This document shows positions 1-8,074 of a DNA stretch of 40,981 nt, one piece after another. Location of the stretch: assembly GCA_051744245.1 (NCBI GenBank), contig JBNJCV010000008.1, positions 1-40,981 of the forward strand, read 5' to 3'. A program made the position numbers and the translations under genes. The notes beneath the pieces are model-generated. The model made no database searches. It was not told where the DNA came from and saw nothing but the letters and a program-made list of their open reading frames with translations. The stretch comes from M55B165 sp051744245 (GTDB lineage: Bacteria > Actinomycetota > Humimicrobiia > Humimicrobiales > Humimicrobiaceae). Position 1 is the stretch's first letter; every line of letters starts with the position of its first letter.

Positions 1-1
1 C

Positions 2-463
2 CTAAGCAAGTATCCCCTGGATCTAATTAAAAGTGGATTTATGCCTAAGATGGACGCTCCCTTGAGAAGAAGCTTTATATATGCAAGAGTGGATCTGAGT
101 AGCCTGGGGATTGAAGATATCAACGTGATGAGTACCCACCTTCATAATATTGAAAGAGAAGGGGATAAAAGGGTGGCACAGGTAAATGCTCTGCTTGAAG
201 AATGGGGAGGCTTAGAAAGAACTGCAATATGTGGTGATTTCAATGCTGTTACTGGAGATAGGGAAATTCAAATGTTAGTAGATGAGGGACTTATAGACTC
301 TCAGCTTGCGCTTGGAAAACAGGATGAACTTACCTGGGTTCATTATAAACCGTATAGAAGGATTGATTATATATGGGTGACCCCCGATATCGAAATATCT
401 GATTTAAAGGTTACTTACAGCAGGGCTTCAGATCACCTGCCAGTATCACTTTTGGTTAAATAA
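2..463 (+). CDS. Endonuclease/exonuclease/phosphatase (EEP) family protein, 5'-truncated by the window edge
   Basis: The reading frame is open back to base 2, so the ATG at 41 is probably internal and the true start lies outside the window. The visible C-terminal part carries the end of an EEP (DNase I-like) fold: a THLHN strand, the CGDFNA motif (Asp and Asn of the metal/phosphate site), an RIDYIW motif and the closing ASDHLPV motif with the catalytic Asp-His. These are the hallmarks of the metal-dependent phosphodiesterase/nuclease superfamily (exonuclease III, sphingomyelinase, PGAP2-interacting-like proteins). The substrate cannot be told from this fragment. No partner gene is linked; the next clear gene is about 700 bp downstream. 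Confidence 0.85.
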   Translation, partial: LSKYPLDLIKSGFMPKMDAPLRRSFIYARVDLSSLGIEDINVMSTHLHNIEREGDKRVAQVNALLEEWGGLERTAICGDFNAVTGDREIQMLVDEGLIDSQLALGKQDELTWVHYKPYRRIDYIWVTPDIEISDLKVTYSRASDHLPVSLLVK

Positions 464-674
464 GCAGAGTAGGCAGTATCCTAATTTTTTTGGTAAAAAA
501 ATATCAAAAAACTTCAGTCATCCTCTAAATTTCATATATTTTATTTCACTTATAACCGGGTAAAGTTTATTTAGAGAAAGTAAATGATGAATGAAAAAAT
601 TCAGACTATACTCAAAAGGATTATTTAATTTCAGAGGTTCTTTATATATATTAAGTTTTATTAAATCTTGAAAA

Positions 675-923
675 TGGTTAACTATAATATTAGAAATAGA
701 GAATAGAGGGGAAAAGATAATTATACAAAATGGATATAGCAGGTTTTCCCTGAAACTGGATGAAATACTTTACAATACTATTGGCATGGATATTATAGAT
801 TATCAATGGCCCAATGAGGTTCCAGCGATTTCTGCAATCTATATTTCCAGCATTTTAAATGATGAGCCTAATAAAGACATGATTAAAGATCTTAGAAATG
901 AAATAAAATTAGAAAAACTCTAA
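675..923 (+). pseudogene. Possible gene remnant, no start codon
   Basis: An open frame of 82 codons plus stop follows an in-frame TGA at 669-671. Its composition looks protein-like (acidic and amphipathic, including the stretch DIIDYQWPNEVPAISAIY) and it ends in a Lys/Glu-rich tail. The only in-frame ATG is at 786, which would leave 45 residues, and no ribosome binding site precedes either point. I do not recognise the family. It is best read as the 3' end of a decayed gene whose 5' part may lie in 583-670, but chance remains possible in AT-rich DNA. Confidence 0.25.
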
Positions 924-941
924 AATTATGATTTCATGCAG

Positions 942-962
942 GTAAAATATTACATATTTTAC
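942..962. repeat. Perfect 9-bp inverted repeat
   Basis: GTAAAATAT, three bases, then ATATTTTAC. It lies 19 bp after the stop of the 675-923 fragment and has no T-run, so it is not a convincing terminator. It could be an operator or a chance AT palindrome. Confidence 0.35.
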
Positions 963-1169
963 AGAAATCAATATTCAAAGGGTTAATACATATACCATAT
1001 ATAGCGTTTATCGTCATATCTTGAAAATAATATTGAGTGAAGATTAGAGATATTAGAAAAATTAATGAAATAATTTAGGGTTTAATTTTTTATCTAATAA
1101 TTCTAAAATCTAGTTATTGGCAGCAGGTAGAAATTTTTTAAATTAAGAAAATAAAAATATTATCAAAAG

Positions 1170-1382
1170 ATGAAGAAACCAAAAAATGAATGCAAATGGT
1201 ATCCAGTATGTCCAATGAAAAGACATTACGAAAGAGGAAAACTGGATGCTAAGTGGATAAACCAGTACTGTAAGGGGAGATGGGTTGAATGTATCAGGTA
1301 CAAGATGGAAGAAAGAGGCCAGTCACATCCGGACTGGATGCTGCCTGACGGGAGTCTTGATGAAAGTCTACGTAATGGGTAG
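1170..1382 (+). CDS. Small conserved four-cysteine protein
   Basis: This 70-residue, strongly charged protein has cysteines at 8, 14, 34 and 41 (C-x5-C-x19-C-x6-C) and several Trp/Tyr residues close to them (KWYPVC, KGRWVEC). The C-terminal HPDWMLPDGSLDESL segment resembles a small protein family I have seen in anaerobic bacteria and archaea, often left as hypothetical. The four cysteines suggest a metal or Fe-S site, which is inference. There is no good Shine-Dalgarno sequence before the ATG, but Trp/Cys content this high is unlikely in a random frame. No operon partner is evident. Confidence 0.65.
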   Translation: MKKPKNECKWYPVCPMKRHYERGKLDAKWINQYCKGRWVECIRYKMEERGQSHPDWMLPDGSLDESLRNG

Positions 1383-1604
1383 ATGGAAATATGGAATAGT
1401 TGCAAAACAGTAAATGGCAGGAAAGAAAAATGCCTTAAAATATAAAGATTTTATATCTTTACAGAAATTATTGGAGTTGAAAACTACAAGTATGCCAAGA
1501 ATTAGTAATATAATTAATTTTGGCCTATTTTTTAATTTTTTTTATACTTCTTTTGATATAATGTTTTACCAGATTTGCTAAAAACTAATATGAAATAAAA
1601 GGTT

Positions 1605-2243
1605 TTGCCAAATAAAAAGAAAACATTTATAACCATTATTTCAATTATTATAATCCTGTTCGGCCTGGGTGGTACAGTTCTTTCTATTGGCGGCATATTA
1701 ATCTTAGACTCCCGTGAAGAAGATTTTAAAGATATAAATAATCTAGTACTAGCAGTCTCTGGTTCACTTGAGGAGGTAACTGAAATACTTCAAACTTCAA
1801 ATGAGACTACAGAAAATGTTGCAGAGACTATAAGGACTACTAAAAACACTATTAGCTATACTTCAGAAATAACTTATGATTCTGGAATGGCTTTTAAGGA
1901 AGTTGCAGGGATGGTAGGTTTTGAAATTCTTGGGTTTAAACCTCTAAAAGGGGCAGAAGGCTATTTTAGTGATATAGGGAGTAACCTAATAGTCCTTTCT
2001 GAAGAATTAGAACTGGTCCAGGATAATCTTAAAACGAATGTTTCCGATATTGAAAGAGTAGGAGAAGATCTTGTAAATATATCAGAAGAGCTTGAAAATG
2101 TGTCTACACTGTTTAATAAAATTATAAATACATATAGTATTTTTAAATTTGTTTCTATTATTAAATATCTTTTAATCTATTCAGGCATACTGAATATAAT
2201 GTTTATTCTAAATGGTATAATGTTTTTGCTGTTGGGGAGATGA
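1605..2243 (+). CDS. Membrane protein with two TM segments flanking a helical coiled-coil domain
   Basis: Translation starts most plausibly at TTG 1605, with AAAGG just upstream; no in-frame ATG lies near the N-terminus. A basic N-terminus (PNKKK) precedes a TM helix at about residues 9-32. A long acidic, Ser/Thr/Asn-rich helical region (about 35-180) follows, with heptad-like spacing and LEEVTEIL and SEELE segments recalling methyl-accepting-protein linkers. A second TM helix occupies about 185-210. Both ends would face the cytoplasm with the helical domain outside. I cannot assign a family. It stands alone; the HAD gene follows 66 bp later on the same strand and could be co-transcribed. Confidence 0.6.
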   Translation: MPNKKKTFITIISIIIILFGLGGTVLSIGGILILDSREEDFKDINNLVLAVSGSLEEVTEILQTSNETTENVAETIRTTKNTISYTSEITYDSGMAFKEVAGMVGFEILGFKPLKGAEGYFSDIGSNLIVLSEELELVQDNLKTNVSDIERVGEDLVNISEELENVSTLFNKIINTYSIFKFVSIIKYLLIYSGILNIMFILNGIMFLLLGR

Positions 2244-2309
2244 TTTAGCATTTAGAAATAGTTCTAAAGATTTGATACTAGTAACTAGCTTATCTGGAAG
2301 GTAAATAAA

Positions 2310-2945
2310 ATGATTAAAAATGTTATTTTTGATTTTGACGGGACACTGGTAGATTCAAGTTATGTAGTTGATAAACTATTCCAGCACTTTAAACAAAAGT
2401 ATAGAAAAACTGATATGAACAAACAGCAGTTCAGGAAGATAAAGGCACTGCCGCTCAGACAAAGAATTAAAAAAATGGGAGCGCCATTATATAGACTGCC
2501 AATGCTGTCAATAGAAGCCAGAAGACTATATTCTTCATATGTAGGTGAAATTAAGATAATAGAGGGAATCCCGGAACTCCTGTCAAAACTTGGCCAGAGG
2601 AGTTTAGAGCTTAGCATATTGTCTTCTAATTCAGTTAGGAATATAAACCATTTTCTGGAGATTAATAATATTAACTGTTTTAAAGATATATATTCTTCAC
2701 CTAATATGCTAAAGAAGAATAAGGCAATCTTGAAGTTGTTGAAAAAGAAAAAGCTAGCTAAAGAAAACATATTATATGTAGGAGATGAACTCCATGATAT
2801 TGTTGCCTGCAAGAAAATACAGGTTAAAGTGGCAGCAGTAACCTGGGGACATGACTCCAGTGATTCACTTGAAAGCGGAGGACCTGATTGCATATGCAAC
2901 AAGCCAATGGAGATATATGATTATATATATGAAAATAATGCTTAG
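2310..2945 (+). CDS. HAD-superfamily hydrolase (phosphoglycolate phosphatase-like)
   Basis: This 211-residue protein opens with the HAD motif I DFDGT (nucleophile Asp8, acid/base Asp10). A helical cap of about 80 residues follows. Motif II is the Ser in the LSILSSNS strand, motif III is a Lys in the KKNKAILKLL region, and motif IV is YVGDELHD near residue 155. Length and cap position fit the Gph/PpaX group of small-molecule phosphatases, acting in the cytosol; the physiological substrate is not predictable. GGAAGG lies about 8 nt before the ATG and supports this start. Confidence 0.85.
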   Translation: MIKNVIFDFDGTLVDSSYVVDKLFQHFKQKYRKTDMNKQQFRKIKALPLRQRIKKMGAPLYRLPMLSIEARRLYSSYVGEIKIIEGIPELLSKLGQRSLELSILSSNSVRNINHFLEINNINCFKDIYSSPNMLKKNKAILKLLKKKKLAKENILYVGDELHDIVACKKIQVKVAAVTWGHDSSDSLESGGPDCICNKPMEIYDYIYENNA

Positions 2946-2993
2946 ATTTTTATAGATGGTTAGTATAAACCTACTTGATACTCCCGTGTAAAC

Positions 2994-3508
2994 TTATTCC
3001 CGGTATGAAAATGCTACTGAAAGAAGTGCTGATACGAATACAGCTGTCGACCTGTCAGTAAAAACTCTGGTGACCCCTATAAATACAGCAAGTATGCAGA
3101 ACAAGGGTATTAAAAACAGTACATATAACAGGTTTATAAAAGGGGCTTCCTTACCTTTTCAATAGCCTGGAGAAAGTAACCTCCCTATGATAAAAAATCT
3201 CCTGAAAGGAAGAAGCGCAGCCATTATTATTAGGGGAGTTGTGCCATGACAATAAGGTTCTTGTTATCCGGGGATGCTGGAAGCAAAAAGTCTGGGGTTA
3301 TAAGGATGGTAATAAATATGGCTAGAAGCTGGTAATCCAATGTAATATTTAAAATTATCTCTACTACCAGGGGGTAAGTAGCGGCATACCCTATACCATT
3401 TGTCCTTATTATCTGGCTAGAAATAAAAAGAAAAGGTAAAAAAGAAAAGCCGACTATTATTTTTGATGTTTGCGGTAAATAAAAAGTATAATGTATAGGA
3501 ATAACCAA
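2994..3508 (-). pseudogene. Decayed membrane-protein gene (frameshift and in-frame stop)
   Basis: On the minus strand, 3508-3230 reads as a 92-residue very hydrophobic protein with about three TM-like segments. It then ends in three consecutive TAA codons. A second frame overlaps this point, continues as hydrophobic sequence (MAALLPFRRFFIIGRLLSP), meets one TGA, and carries on in frame through two further TM-like stretches to a stop at 2994-2996. Together this looks like one multi-spanning permease-type gene broken by a frameshift and a stop. Neither piece has a convincing ribosome binding site. I do not recognise the family; a small transporter is only a guess. It fills most of the 2946-3590 gap. 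Confidence 0.4.
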
Positions 3509-3590
3509 GAAGTAAATTACGTTAAAATCTTTACATTTTTAAAATATAAAGTAGACTTACAAAAAAACATCTAAAATAGGGAGGAAATAA

Positions 3591-4007
3591 ATGGTATATT
3601 CAGGAGAAATAACTGTTGAAACTAAGGGATTCTCAGACATTAAAGATATAACCAGTAAAGTATCCAGCATTGTTTCTAAATCAAAAATAAAGGATGGCTT
3701 AGTAGGAGTATTTGTAGTTGGCTCTACCGCCTCTGTTTCTACTATTGAATATGAGCCAGCATTAGTAGAAGACATGAAAGAGCTGTTAGAAGAATTTGTA
3801 TCCAGCAATAGAAGATCCAGGCATTCAGAAACCTGGGGGGATGACAATGGGTTTTCCCACATGAGGGCAACTTTTATGGGACCTGGCATTACAGTACCCT
3901 TATCTAAAGGCAGTTTGGTTTTAGGACAATGGCAGCAGATAATAATTATAGACCATGACAACAGGGCCAGGTCCAGAAAGATATTTATCCAGGTAGTGGG
4001 CGAATAA
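3591..4007 (+). CDS. yjbQ: YjbQ/UPF0047 family protein (secondary thiamine-phosphate synthase-type)
   Basis: This 138-residue protein matches the YjbQ/UPF0047 fold along its whole length. It has the GSTASVSTIEYEPALVEDM segment, the HSETWGDDNGFSHMRA segment with the conserved His residues, and the closing GQWQQIIIIDHD and RKIFIQVVGE strands. E. coli YjbQ has weak thiamine-phosphate synthase activity, hence the family name, but the main role is not settled. AGGGAGG six bases before the ATG gives a strong ribosome binding site. It is monocistronic or leads weakly into the serpin gene 80 bp later; no thiamine genes are linked. Confidence 0.92.
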   Translation: MVYSGEITVETKGFSDIKDITSKVSSIVSKSKIKDGLVGVFVVGSTASVSTIEYEPALVEDMKELLEEFVSSNRRSRHSETWGDDNGFSHMRATFMGPGITVPLSKGSLVLGQWQQIIIIDHDNRARSRKIFIQVVGE

Positions 4008-4046
4008 TCCTTTTTATAATAGATTTAAATATATTAAAAAAATCCC

Positions 4047-4062
4047 TTATCATGATAAACAA
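4047..4062. promoter_or_regulatory. Palindrome upstream of the serpin gene
   Basis: The perfect 12-bp palindrome TTATCATGATAA lies in this short stretch, about 25-35 bp before the serpin start codon. It could be an operator for the serpin gene. AT-rich palindromes of this length also arise by chance, and no second copy was found next to it. Confidence 0.25.
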
Positions 4063-4086
4063 AGGTAAATTAAGTGAGGGGGCTGG

Positions 4087-5364
4087 ATGAATAAAATTAA
4101 AATTATCTCTATTATTTTAACTATTGTATTTATTACTTTTAACCTTTCTTTATTGGCTTCGTGTACAGGAGAAAAAGTATCAGAAAAAAAAGTGTCCGAA
4201 CCATTGGAGGTTAGAAAAATAGCTGCAGAAGAAGCTGATGAAATGGCTGATGGCATTGATAAGCAGCTCATAACAGCTAATACAGATTTTTCTTTTAAAA
4301 TATTTAACCAGCTGGCAGAAGAAGATGCCGGTGAAAATATTTTTATATCTCCCTATTCAATATCAACAGCACTGGCCATGACCTATAATGGGGCAGAAGG
4401 AGATACTAAGGATGCCATGGCCAAAACATTAGAATTCAATGGTATACCCCTAGATGGATTAAATGAAGGCTTCTACAACCTAATGCTTGGCATACTCAAC
4501 GCTGATGAAGATGTAGAGCTTAATATAGCCAATTCAATATGGTACAAGGAAGACTATGATGTAAAAGAGGATTTCCTGGAAAGAAACAGGGAATATTACA
4601 GGTCAGTGGTAAATGAGATTGATTTTTCTGACCCAGGCGCTGTGGATACCATAAACGGGTGGATATCAGATGCCACTAAGGGAAAGATAGATAAAATGAT
4701 TTCCAACATTGGTCCAGCGGTAGTTATGTACCTTATAAATGCCATATATTTTAAGGGAGGCTGGACCCATGAATTTGATGAAGAAAATACAGAAGAAAAA
4801 GATTTCCATGGTTTAGATAGCACAAGCAAGGTTGAAATGATGTACCAACAAAATGAATTTGGCTATTACGAGGGAGATAGTTTTTCAGCGGTTAAGCTTC
4901 CTTATGGACAGGAGAAATTTTCAATGTATGTAATTTTGCCGGATGAGGGAGTAGGAGTTGATTCTGTGGCCCAGGGTTTTGATAGCAGTAGCTGGGATGA
5001 GCTTATCTCTTCTTATAAAAACAGGGAAATTAAGCTTTCTATGCCTAGATTTGAGATGGAATATGGTATAAAGGAATTAAACGAGGCCCTTAATAATTTA
5101 GGAATGGGAGTTGCTTTCAGTGAAAGTGCAGATTTTAGCGGTATAAATCCTAATATTTTCATATCTAGGGTACTACATAAAGCCGTAATTGAAGTTAATG
5201 AAAAAGGGAGCGAGGCTGCAGCTGCTACTGTAGTAGAGGCGGTTGAATCAGCAATGCCTGCAGAAGAAATAATCGAATTTAATGTTACTAGACCATTTAT
5301 TTTTATAATAGCTGATGATAGGAATGGAAGTATACTATTTATGGGCAAGGCTATAAATCTTTAG
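4087..5364 (+). CDS. Lipoprotein serpin (serine protease inhibitor)
   Basis: This 425-residue protein has a type II signal peptide ending in LLAS-Cys26, so it should be lipid-anchored outside the membrane. A full-length serpin domain of about 360 residues follows, recognised by NIFISPYSISTALAM and the FNVTRPFIF strand. The hinge EKGSEAAAATVV begins at Glu372 and matches the inhibitory consensus of small residues at P14-P9. Counting 17 residues from Glu372 puts P1 at Ser388 and P1' at Ala389. This predicts an elastase/subtilisin- or chymotrypsin-like target rather than trypsin, which is inference. A strong GAGGGGG site precedes the ATG. Bacterial serpins are uncommon and are thought to block host or competitor proteases, or the cell's own. 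Confidence 0.95.
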   Translation: MNKIKIISIILTIVFITFNLSLLASCTGEKVSEKKVSEPLEVRKIAAEEADEMADGIDKQLITANTDFSFKIFNQLAEEDAGENIFISPYSISTALAMTYNGAEGDTKDAMAKTLEFNGIPLDGLNEGFYNLMLGILNADEDVELNIANSIWYKEDYDVKEDFLERNREYYRSVVNEIDFSDPGAVDTINGWISDATKGKIDKMISNIGPAVVMYLINAIYFKGGWTHEFDEENTEEKDFHGLDSTSKVEMMYQQNEFGYYEGDSFSAVKLPYGQEKFSMYVILPDEGVGVDSVAQGFDSSSWDELISSYKNREIKLSMPRFEMEYGIKELNEALNNLGMGVAFSESADFSGINPNIFISRVLHKAVIEVNEKGSEAAAATVVEAVESAMPAEEIIEFNVTRPFIFIIADDRNGSILFMGKAINL

Positions 5365-5452
5365 AAAAGTAAAATTAAAAATATATTTATCATATTTATT
5401 TTATAAAAGTTTTACCTTATAATACTATTAATTATAAAGCCTGAATCTATTT

Positions 5453-5866
5453 ATGGATAAAAAAATCCCGAATGGCCTGACTTTAATAGAACTTTTAATT
5501 GTGGTTGTAATTGGAGCAATAATAGTTTCTATAGCCTTACCCAGCTATATGGTTATAAGGGATATGGCAAGGGAAGCCGCAACAGAAACAGAGATGCTAA
5601 ATGTAGCAAAGGCTTTGGAGATTTATTATGAAGACTACTCCTTATTTCCCACTACCGCTGAAGGTTTGGATGAGCTTGAGACAAATAATTACATGAAAGC
5701 AGTTCCCTCCACAGATGAATGGGGGAGGGAATATGAATATAATTCAAGTGGTAATACCTATACACTTAGAAGCAAGGGAGTTGACGGTGTATCTGGAAGT
5801 GATGATGATATAGTAGTATCTAATGGCGCAATTACTGCTTTTGGCAACTATAATGACAATAGCTAA
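5453..5866 (+). CDS. Type II secretion GspG-like pseudopilin
   Basis: This 137-residue prepilin has a short basic leader cut after Gly8. The mature N-terminus is Leu9 with the invariant Glu at +5 (Glu13), followed by a hydrophobic helix (IELLIVVVIGAIIVSIALP). The C-terminal domain has the GspG pattern: LFPTTAEGL, a DEWG turn, YEYNSSG, and a terminal SKGVDGVSGSDDDIVVS segment like the calcium-binding loop of major pseudopilins. No other secretion or pilus gene is present, and the prepilin peptidase and assembly ATPase must be elsewhere. The ribosome binding site is weak. A TATAAT at 5418-5423 may be its -10. It ends 5 bp from the convergent PEBP gene. Confidence 0.85.
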   Translation: MDKKIPNGLTLIELLIVVVIGAIIVSIALPSYMVIRDMAREAATETEMLNVAKALEIYYEDYSLFPTTAEGLDELETNNYMKAVPSTDEWGREYEYNSSGNTYTLRSKGVDGVSGSDDDIVVSNGAITAFGNYNDNS

Positions 5867-5871
5867 ATAAA

Positions 5872-6537
5872 TTATTCCCGTTCGTATAACCCTATAAGCT
5901 CTGCCTTATCCAGCAAATGGTCTTCCATTGCATTTTCAAGTTCTTCTACAGTAGCTGATGCGTCCAGTTTTAAGGTTGTATCCAAAGCATAAAGCTTGAA
6001 GAAATAACGGTGGGTGCCGGAAGGTGGACAGGGCCCCCCGTAACCTGGCTTACCAAAATCAGTCATACCTTCTACAGCACCTTCAGGGGCGCTGTTTTCT
6101 TTTATCTCTGTAGTTGCTGGACCGATATTCCAGACTATCCAGTGCACCCAGGTTCCTCCTGGAGCATCTGGATCATCAACTATTAATGCCAGGCTTTCTG
6201 TACCTTCAGGTATACCGCTAATTAGTAGGGGAGGGTTAATATTATCGGAATCACAAGTATATTTTGAGGGTATCATTTCATTATGGGCAAAAGCCGGGCT
6301 TCCAATTGATAACATTTCTTTAGTTTCTTCTTTTTTATCCGGTTTCTCTTCTAGTGGCTTACCTTCTGCAGCTTCTTCTTCAGGAGTTTCTACTTGTACT
6401 TTTTCCGGTTCTTCTACAGTTGGAGATTCAGCTTCCATTTCTTTGGCAGGAGCAGCTTTTTTACATGCGGGAACAAAAGTAAAGGTAAAAAACAGAGTTA
6501 AACAAATAAATGTAATTAGAAAAAGTTTTTTTAGCAT
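5872..6537 (-). CDS. Lipoprotein with YbhB/YbcL (PEBP, Raf-kinase-inhibitor-like) domain
   Basis: This 221-residue protein starts with a lipoprotein signal peptide (FVPA-Cys25). A Glu/Pro/Lys-rich, probably disordered linker follows to about residue 74, and a complete bacterial PEBP domain runs from about 75 to 221. Diagnostic segments are IPSKYTCDSDNINPPLLISGIP, DDPDAPGGTWVHWIVWNI and GPCPPSGTHRYFFKLYALD, which hold the Asp/His residues of the ligand pocket. YbhB/YbcL proteins bind phosphorylated or lipid-like ligands in other systems; the role here is unknown. Anchoring through a long acidic stalk suggests an extracytoplasmic binding function. No partner gene is adjacent in the same orientation. 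Confidence 0.92.
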   Translation of the reverse strand: MLKKLFLITFICLTLFFTFTFVPACKKAAPAKEMEAESPTVEEPEKVQVETPEEEAAEGKPLEEKPDKKEETKEMLSIGSPAFAHNEMIPSKYTCDSDNINPPLLISGIPEGTESLALIVDDPDAPGGTWVHWIVWNIGPATTEIKENSAPEGAVEGMTDFGKPGYGGPCPPSGTHRYFFKLYALDTTLKLDASATVEELENAMEDHLLDKAELIGLYERE

Positions 6538-6704
6538 TTTAAATTTAATATCTATTTTTAAAATTTAAAATTTCTAAATATATTATACATCATTTTAAAT
6601 AAACCAGAAAAAGCTATTTTCATAAAATTTATAAAAAAAATTAAATATTAAATCTGATTTGAAAATTTAAAGGGTAATAAGAATAATCCTGTAGCATGAA
6701 ATAG

Positions 6705-7199
6705 TTATTTTAAATAAATCTTTTTTGCCATTTCCTTTCCAGTGGGAGTTTGAAATATTTTATCAATTAGCTTTTCTAGCTTAATCTTGTCACTGATATC
6801 ATATTCATCCTTTAGATTAACCAACCAATCCGCATCCCATATAATATCAAATTCTTTTGTATTAATTTCACCCAGGCTGTGGTGTGAACCTACAATTTCT
6901 GCAACTTTTTTAACTATATTTTCACCTTCACCCAACTCTGTGAGTATATCTTTTGCAATGGGCGGTCCTTCAATTTCCTGATATTTCCCGGCAATAGAGT
7001 CATATTTTTCTATGCTTGCCATAATTCCTATATCATGCAGTATTGCTGCTGGGATTACTATATCAGGCTTTCCTTTTTCCTTTTCTAATATTTCTTTTGC
7101 ATAATTCAGGACAGTTACAGTATGCTCTATATACTTTTTATTATCCCCAAAAACGTCTTTCATTTTCTCAATTATTTTATTTTCAAGGCCCTTTTCCAT
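6705..7199 (-). CDS. HD-domain phosphohydrolase
   Basis: This 164-residue cytosolic protein has the HD metal-site pattern: His26 in the first helix (YIEHTVTVLNYA), the His55-Asp56 doublet (ILHDIGIM), a second histidine region (GSHHSLGE) and a distal Asp (IWDADWLVNL). It belongs to the small HD family whose members cleave phosphate esters of nucleotides or related substrates. The precise substrate is not predictable. AGGAGG lies 8 nt upstream of the ATG on the minus strand, confirming the start. It is transcribed away from the AbiE pair. Confidence 0.9.
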   Translation of the reverse strand: MEKGLENKIIEKMKDVFGDNKKYIEHTVTVLNYAKEILEKEKGKPDIVIPAAILHDIGIMASIEKYDSIAGKYQEIEGPPIAKDILTELGEGENIVKKVAEIVGSHHSLGEINTKEFDIIWDADWLVNLKDEYDISDKIKLEKLIDKIFQTPTGKEMAKKIYLK

Positions 7200-7261
7200 T
7201 TACATTACCTCCTGCTATAATTTTAAAATTTGCTTAAAATTATAAAGGAAATTTAAATAAA

Positions 7262-7293
7262 ATAGAATTGTTAGAGTTCTAATAAAATTCTAT
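7262..7293. repeat. Inverted repeat in the divergent intergenic region
   Basis: ATAGAATT and its exact reverse complement AATTCTAT are separated by 16 bases, between the divergent HD and AbiEi genes. It could be an operator for either gene; this is inference. Confidence 0.25.
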
Positions 7294-7467
7294 GTTAATG
7301 GGAATTATCAAAATCGGAATATACAAATAATTTACTATAGAATCTGAAGAAATTTTAAAAAAGCAATAAGTTGTTAGATAAAAATAATAGCTAAATATAA
7401 TAATGGACAAAAGTGTTTACATTTATTAAAATATGTATACGTTATTATCCGTTGATTTTATATTATT

Positions 7468-8070
7468 ATGAATAAAAAAGAAAGAAAAATAAAAAAAGTC
7501 TTTAAAGAACATGATGGCTTTGCCAGAACGAGAGATATTCTTGCAGCTGGTATCCATAGCCGCGATATAAAAAGAATAAAGGATGAAGGAAAAATAATCC
7601 GTGTGAAAAGAGGACTATACCGTCTTTCTGAAATTCCCCTTATTTCTAACCAAGGGTTTATTGACCTTGCCAGATCTGTCCCAGATGGAGTTATTTGTCT
7701 TCTTTCAGCACTTTCTTTTTATGAACTAACTACTTTTAATCCATCAGTTATATCAATGGCTTTGTGCAGGGGAAAAAGGCGACCTAAGATTGAATACCCA
7801 CCAGTAGAGTTCTATTATTTTTCTACCAAGCAATTCAAAGTCGGTATTGACAAAGTAAATATCAAAAACCATAATATTAAAATATATTGTCCAGAAAAAA
7901 CTATTTGTGACTGTTTTAGGTATCGCAGTAAGCTCGGAATAGATATTGCAAAAGAGGCGCTATCTAACTATCTTAAAAAAAAGGACCGAGATCTGGAAAG
8001 TCTTCTTAAATATGCTGAAATTTGCAGAGTTAAATCAATAATGGAAATTTGGATTAAAGCCATGATCTAA
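7468..8070 (+). CDS. abiEi: AbiEi-type antitoxin, type IV toxin-antitoxin system
   Basis: This 200-residue protein starts with a winged-helix domain (ILAAGIHSRDIKRIKDEGKIIRVKRGLYRL) typical of AbiEi antitoxins, which bind the operon promoter. The C-terminal domain (VPDGVICLLSALSFYELTTF through IKIYCPEKTICDCFRYR) is the part that neutralises the toxin. It sits 4 bp before an AbiEii nucleotidyltransferase, the standard order of the abortive-infection AbiE module. In characterised AbiE systems the antitoxin represses its own promoter and counteracts the toxin without stable binding. Both proteins look full length. The start lies in very AT-rich DNA without a clear Shine-Dalgarno site. Confidence 0.9.
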   Translation: MNKKERKIKKVFKEHDGFARTRDILAAGIHSRDIKRIKDEGKIIRVKRGLYRLSEIPLISNQGFIDLARSVPDGVICLLSALSFYELTTFNPSVISMALCRGKRRPKIEYPPVEFYYFSTKQFKVGIDKVNIKNHNIKIYCPEKTICDCFRYRSKLGIDIAKEALSNYLKKKDRDLESLLKYAEICRVKSIMEIWIKAMI

Positions 8071-8074
8071 GAAA

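Larger units (their letters stand above)
464..1169. other. Gene-poor stretch with possible decayed coding fragments
   Basis: This is a 706-bp AT-rich gap with no convincing intact gene. A very short frame begins with ATG ATG near 583 and stops after about 14 codons. A longer coding-looking frame occupies 675-923 and is listed separately. A perfect 9-bp inverted repeat with a 3-nt loop lies at 942-962. I see no strong promoter or Shine-Dalgarno site for the gene at 1170. Confidence 0.5.

Noticed and set aside
2360..2902. 180-residue minus-strand frame inside the HAD gene
   Set aside because: It is antisense to a clear HAD hydrolase and has no recognisable motif.
3230..3508. Intact 92-residue minus-strand membrane gene
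   Set aside because: It ends in triple TAA while homologous-looking hydrophobic sequence goes on in another frame, so a decayed gene fits better.
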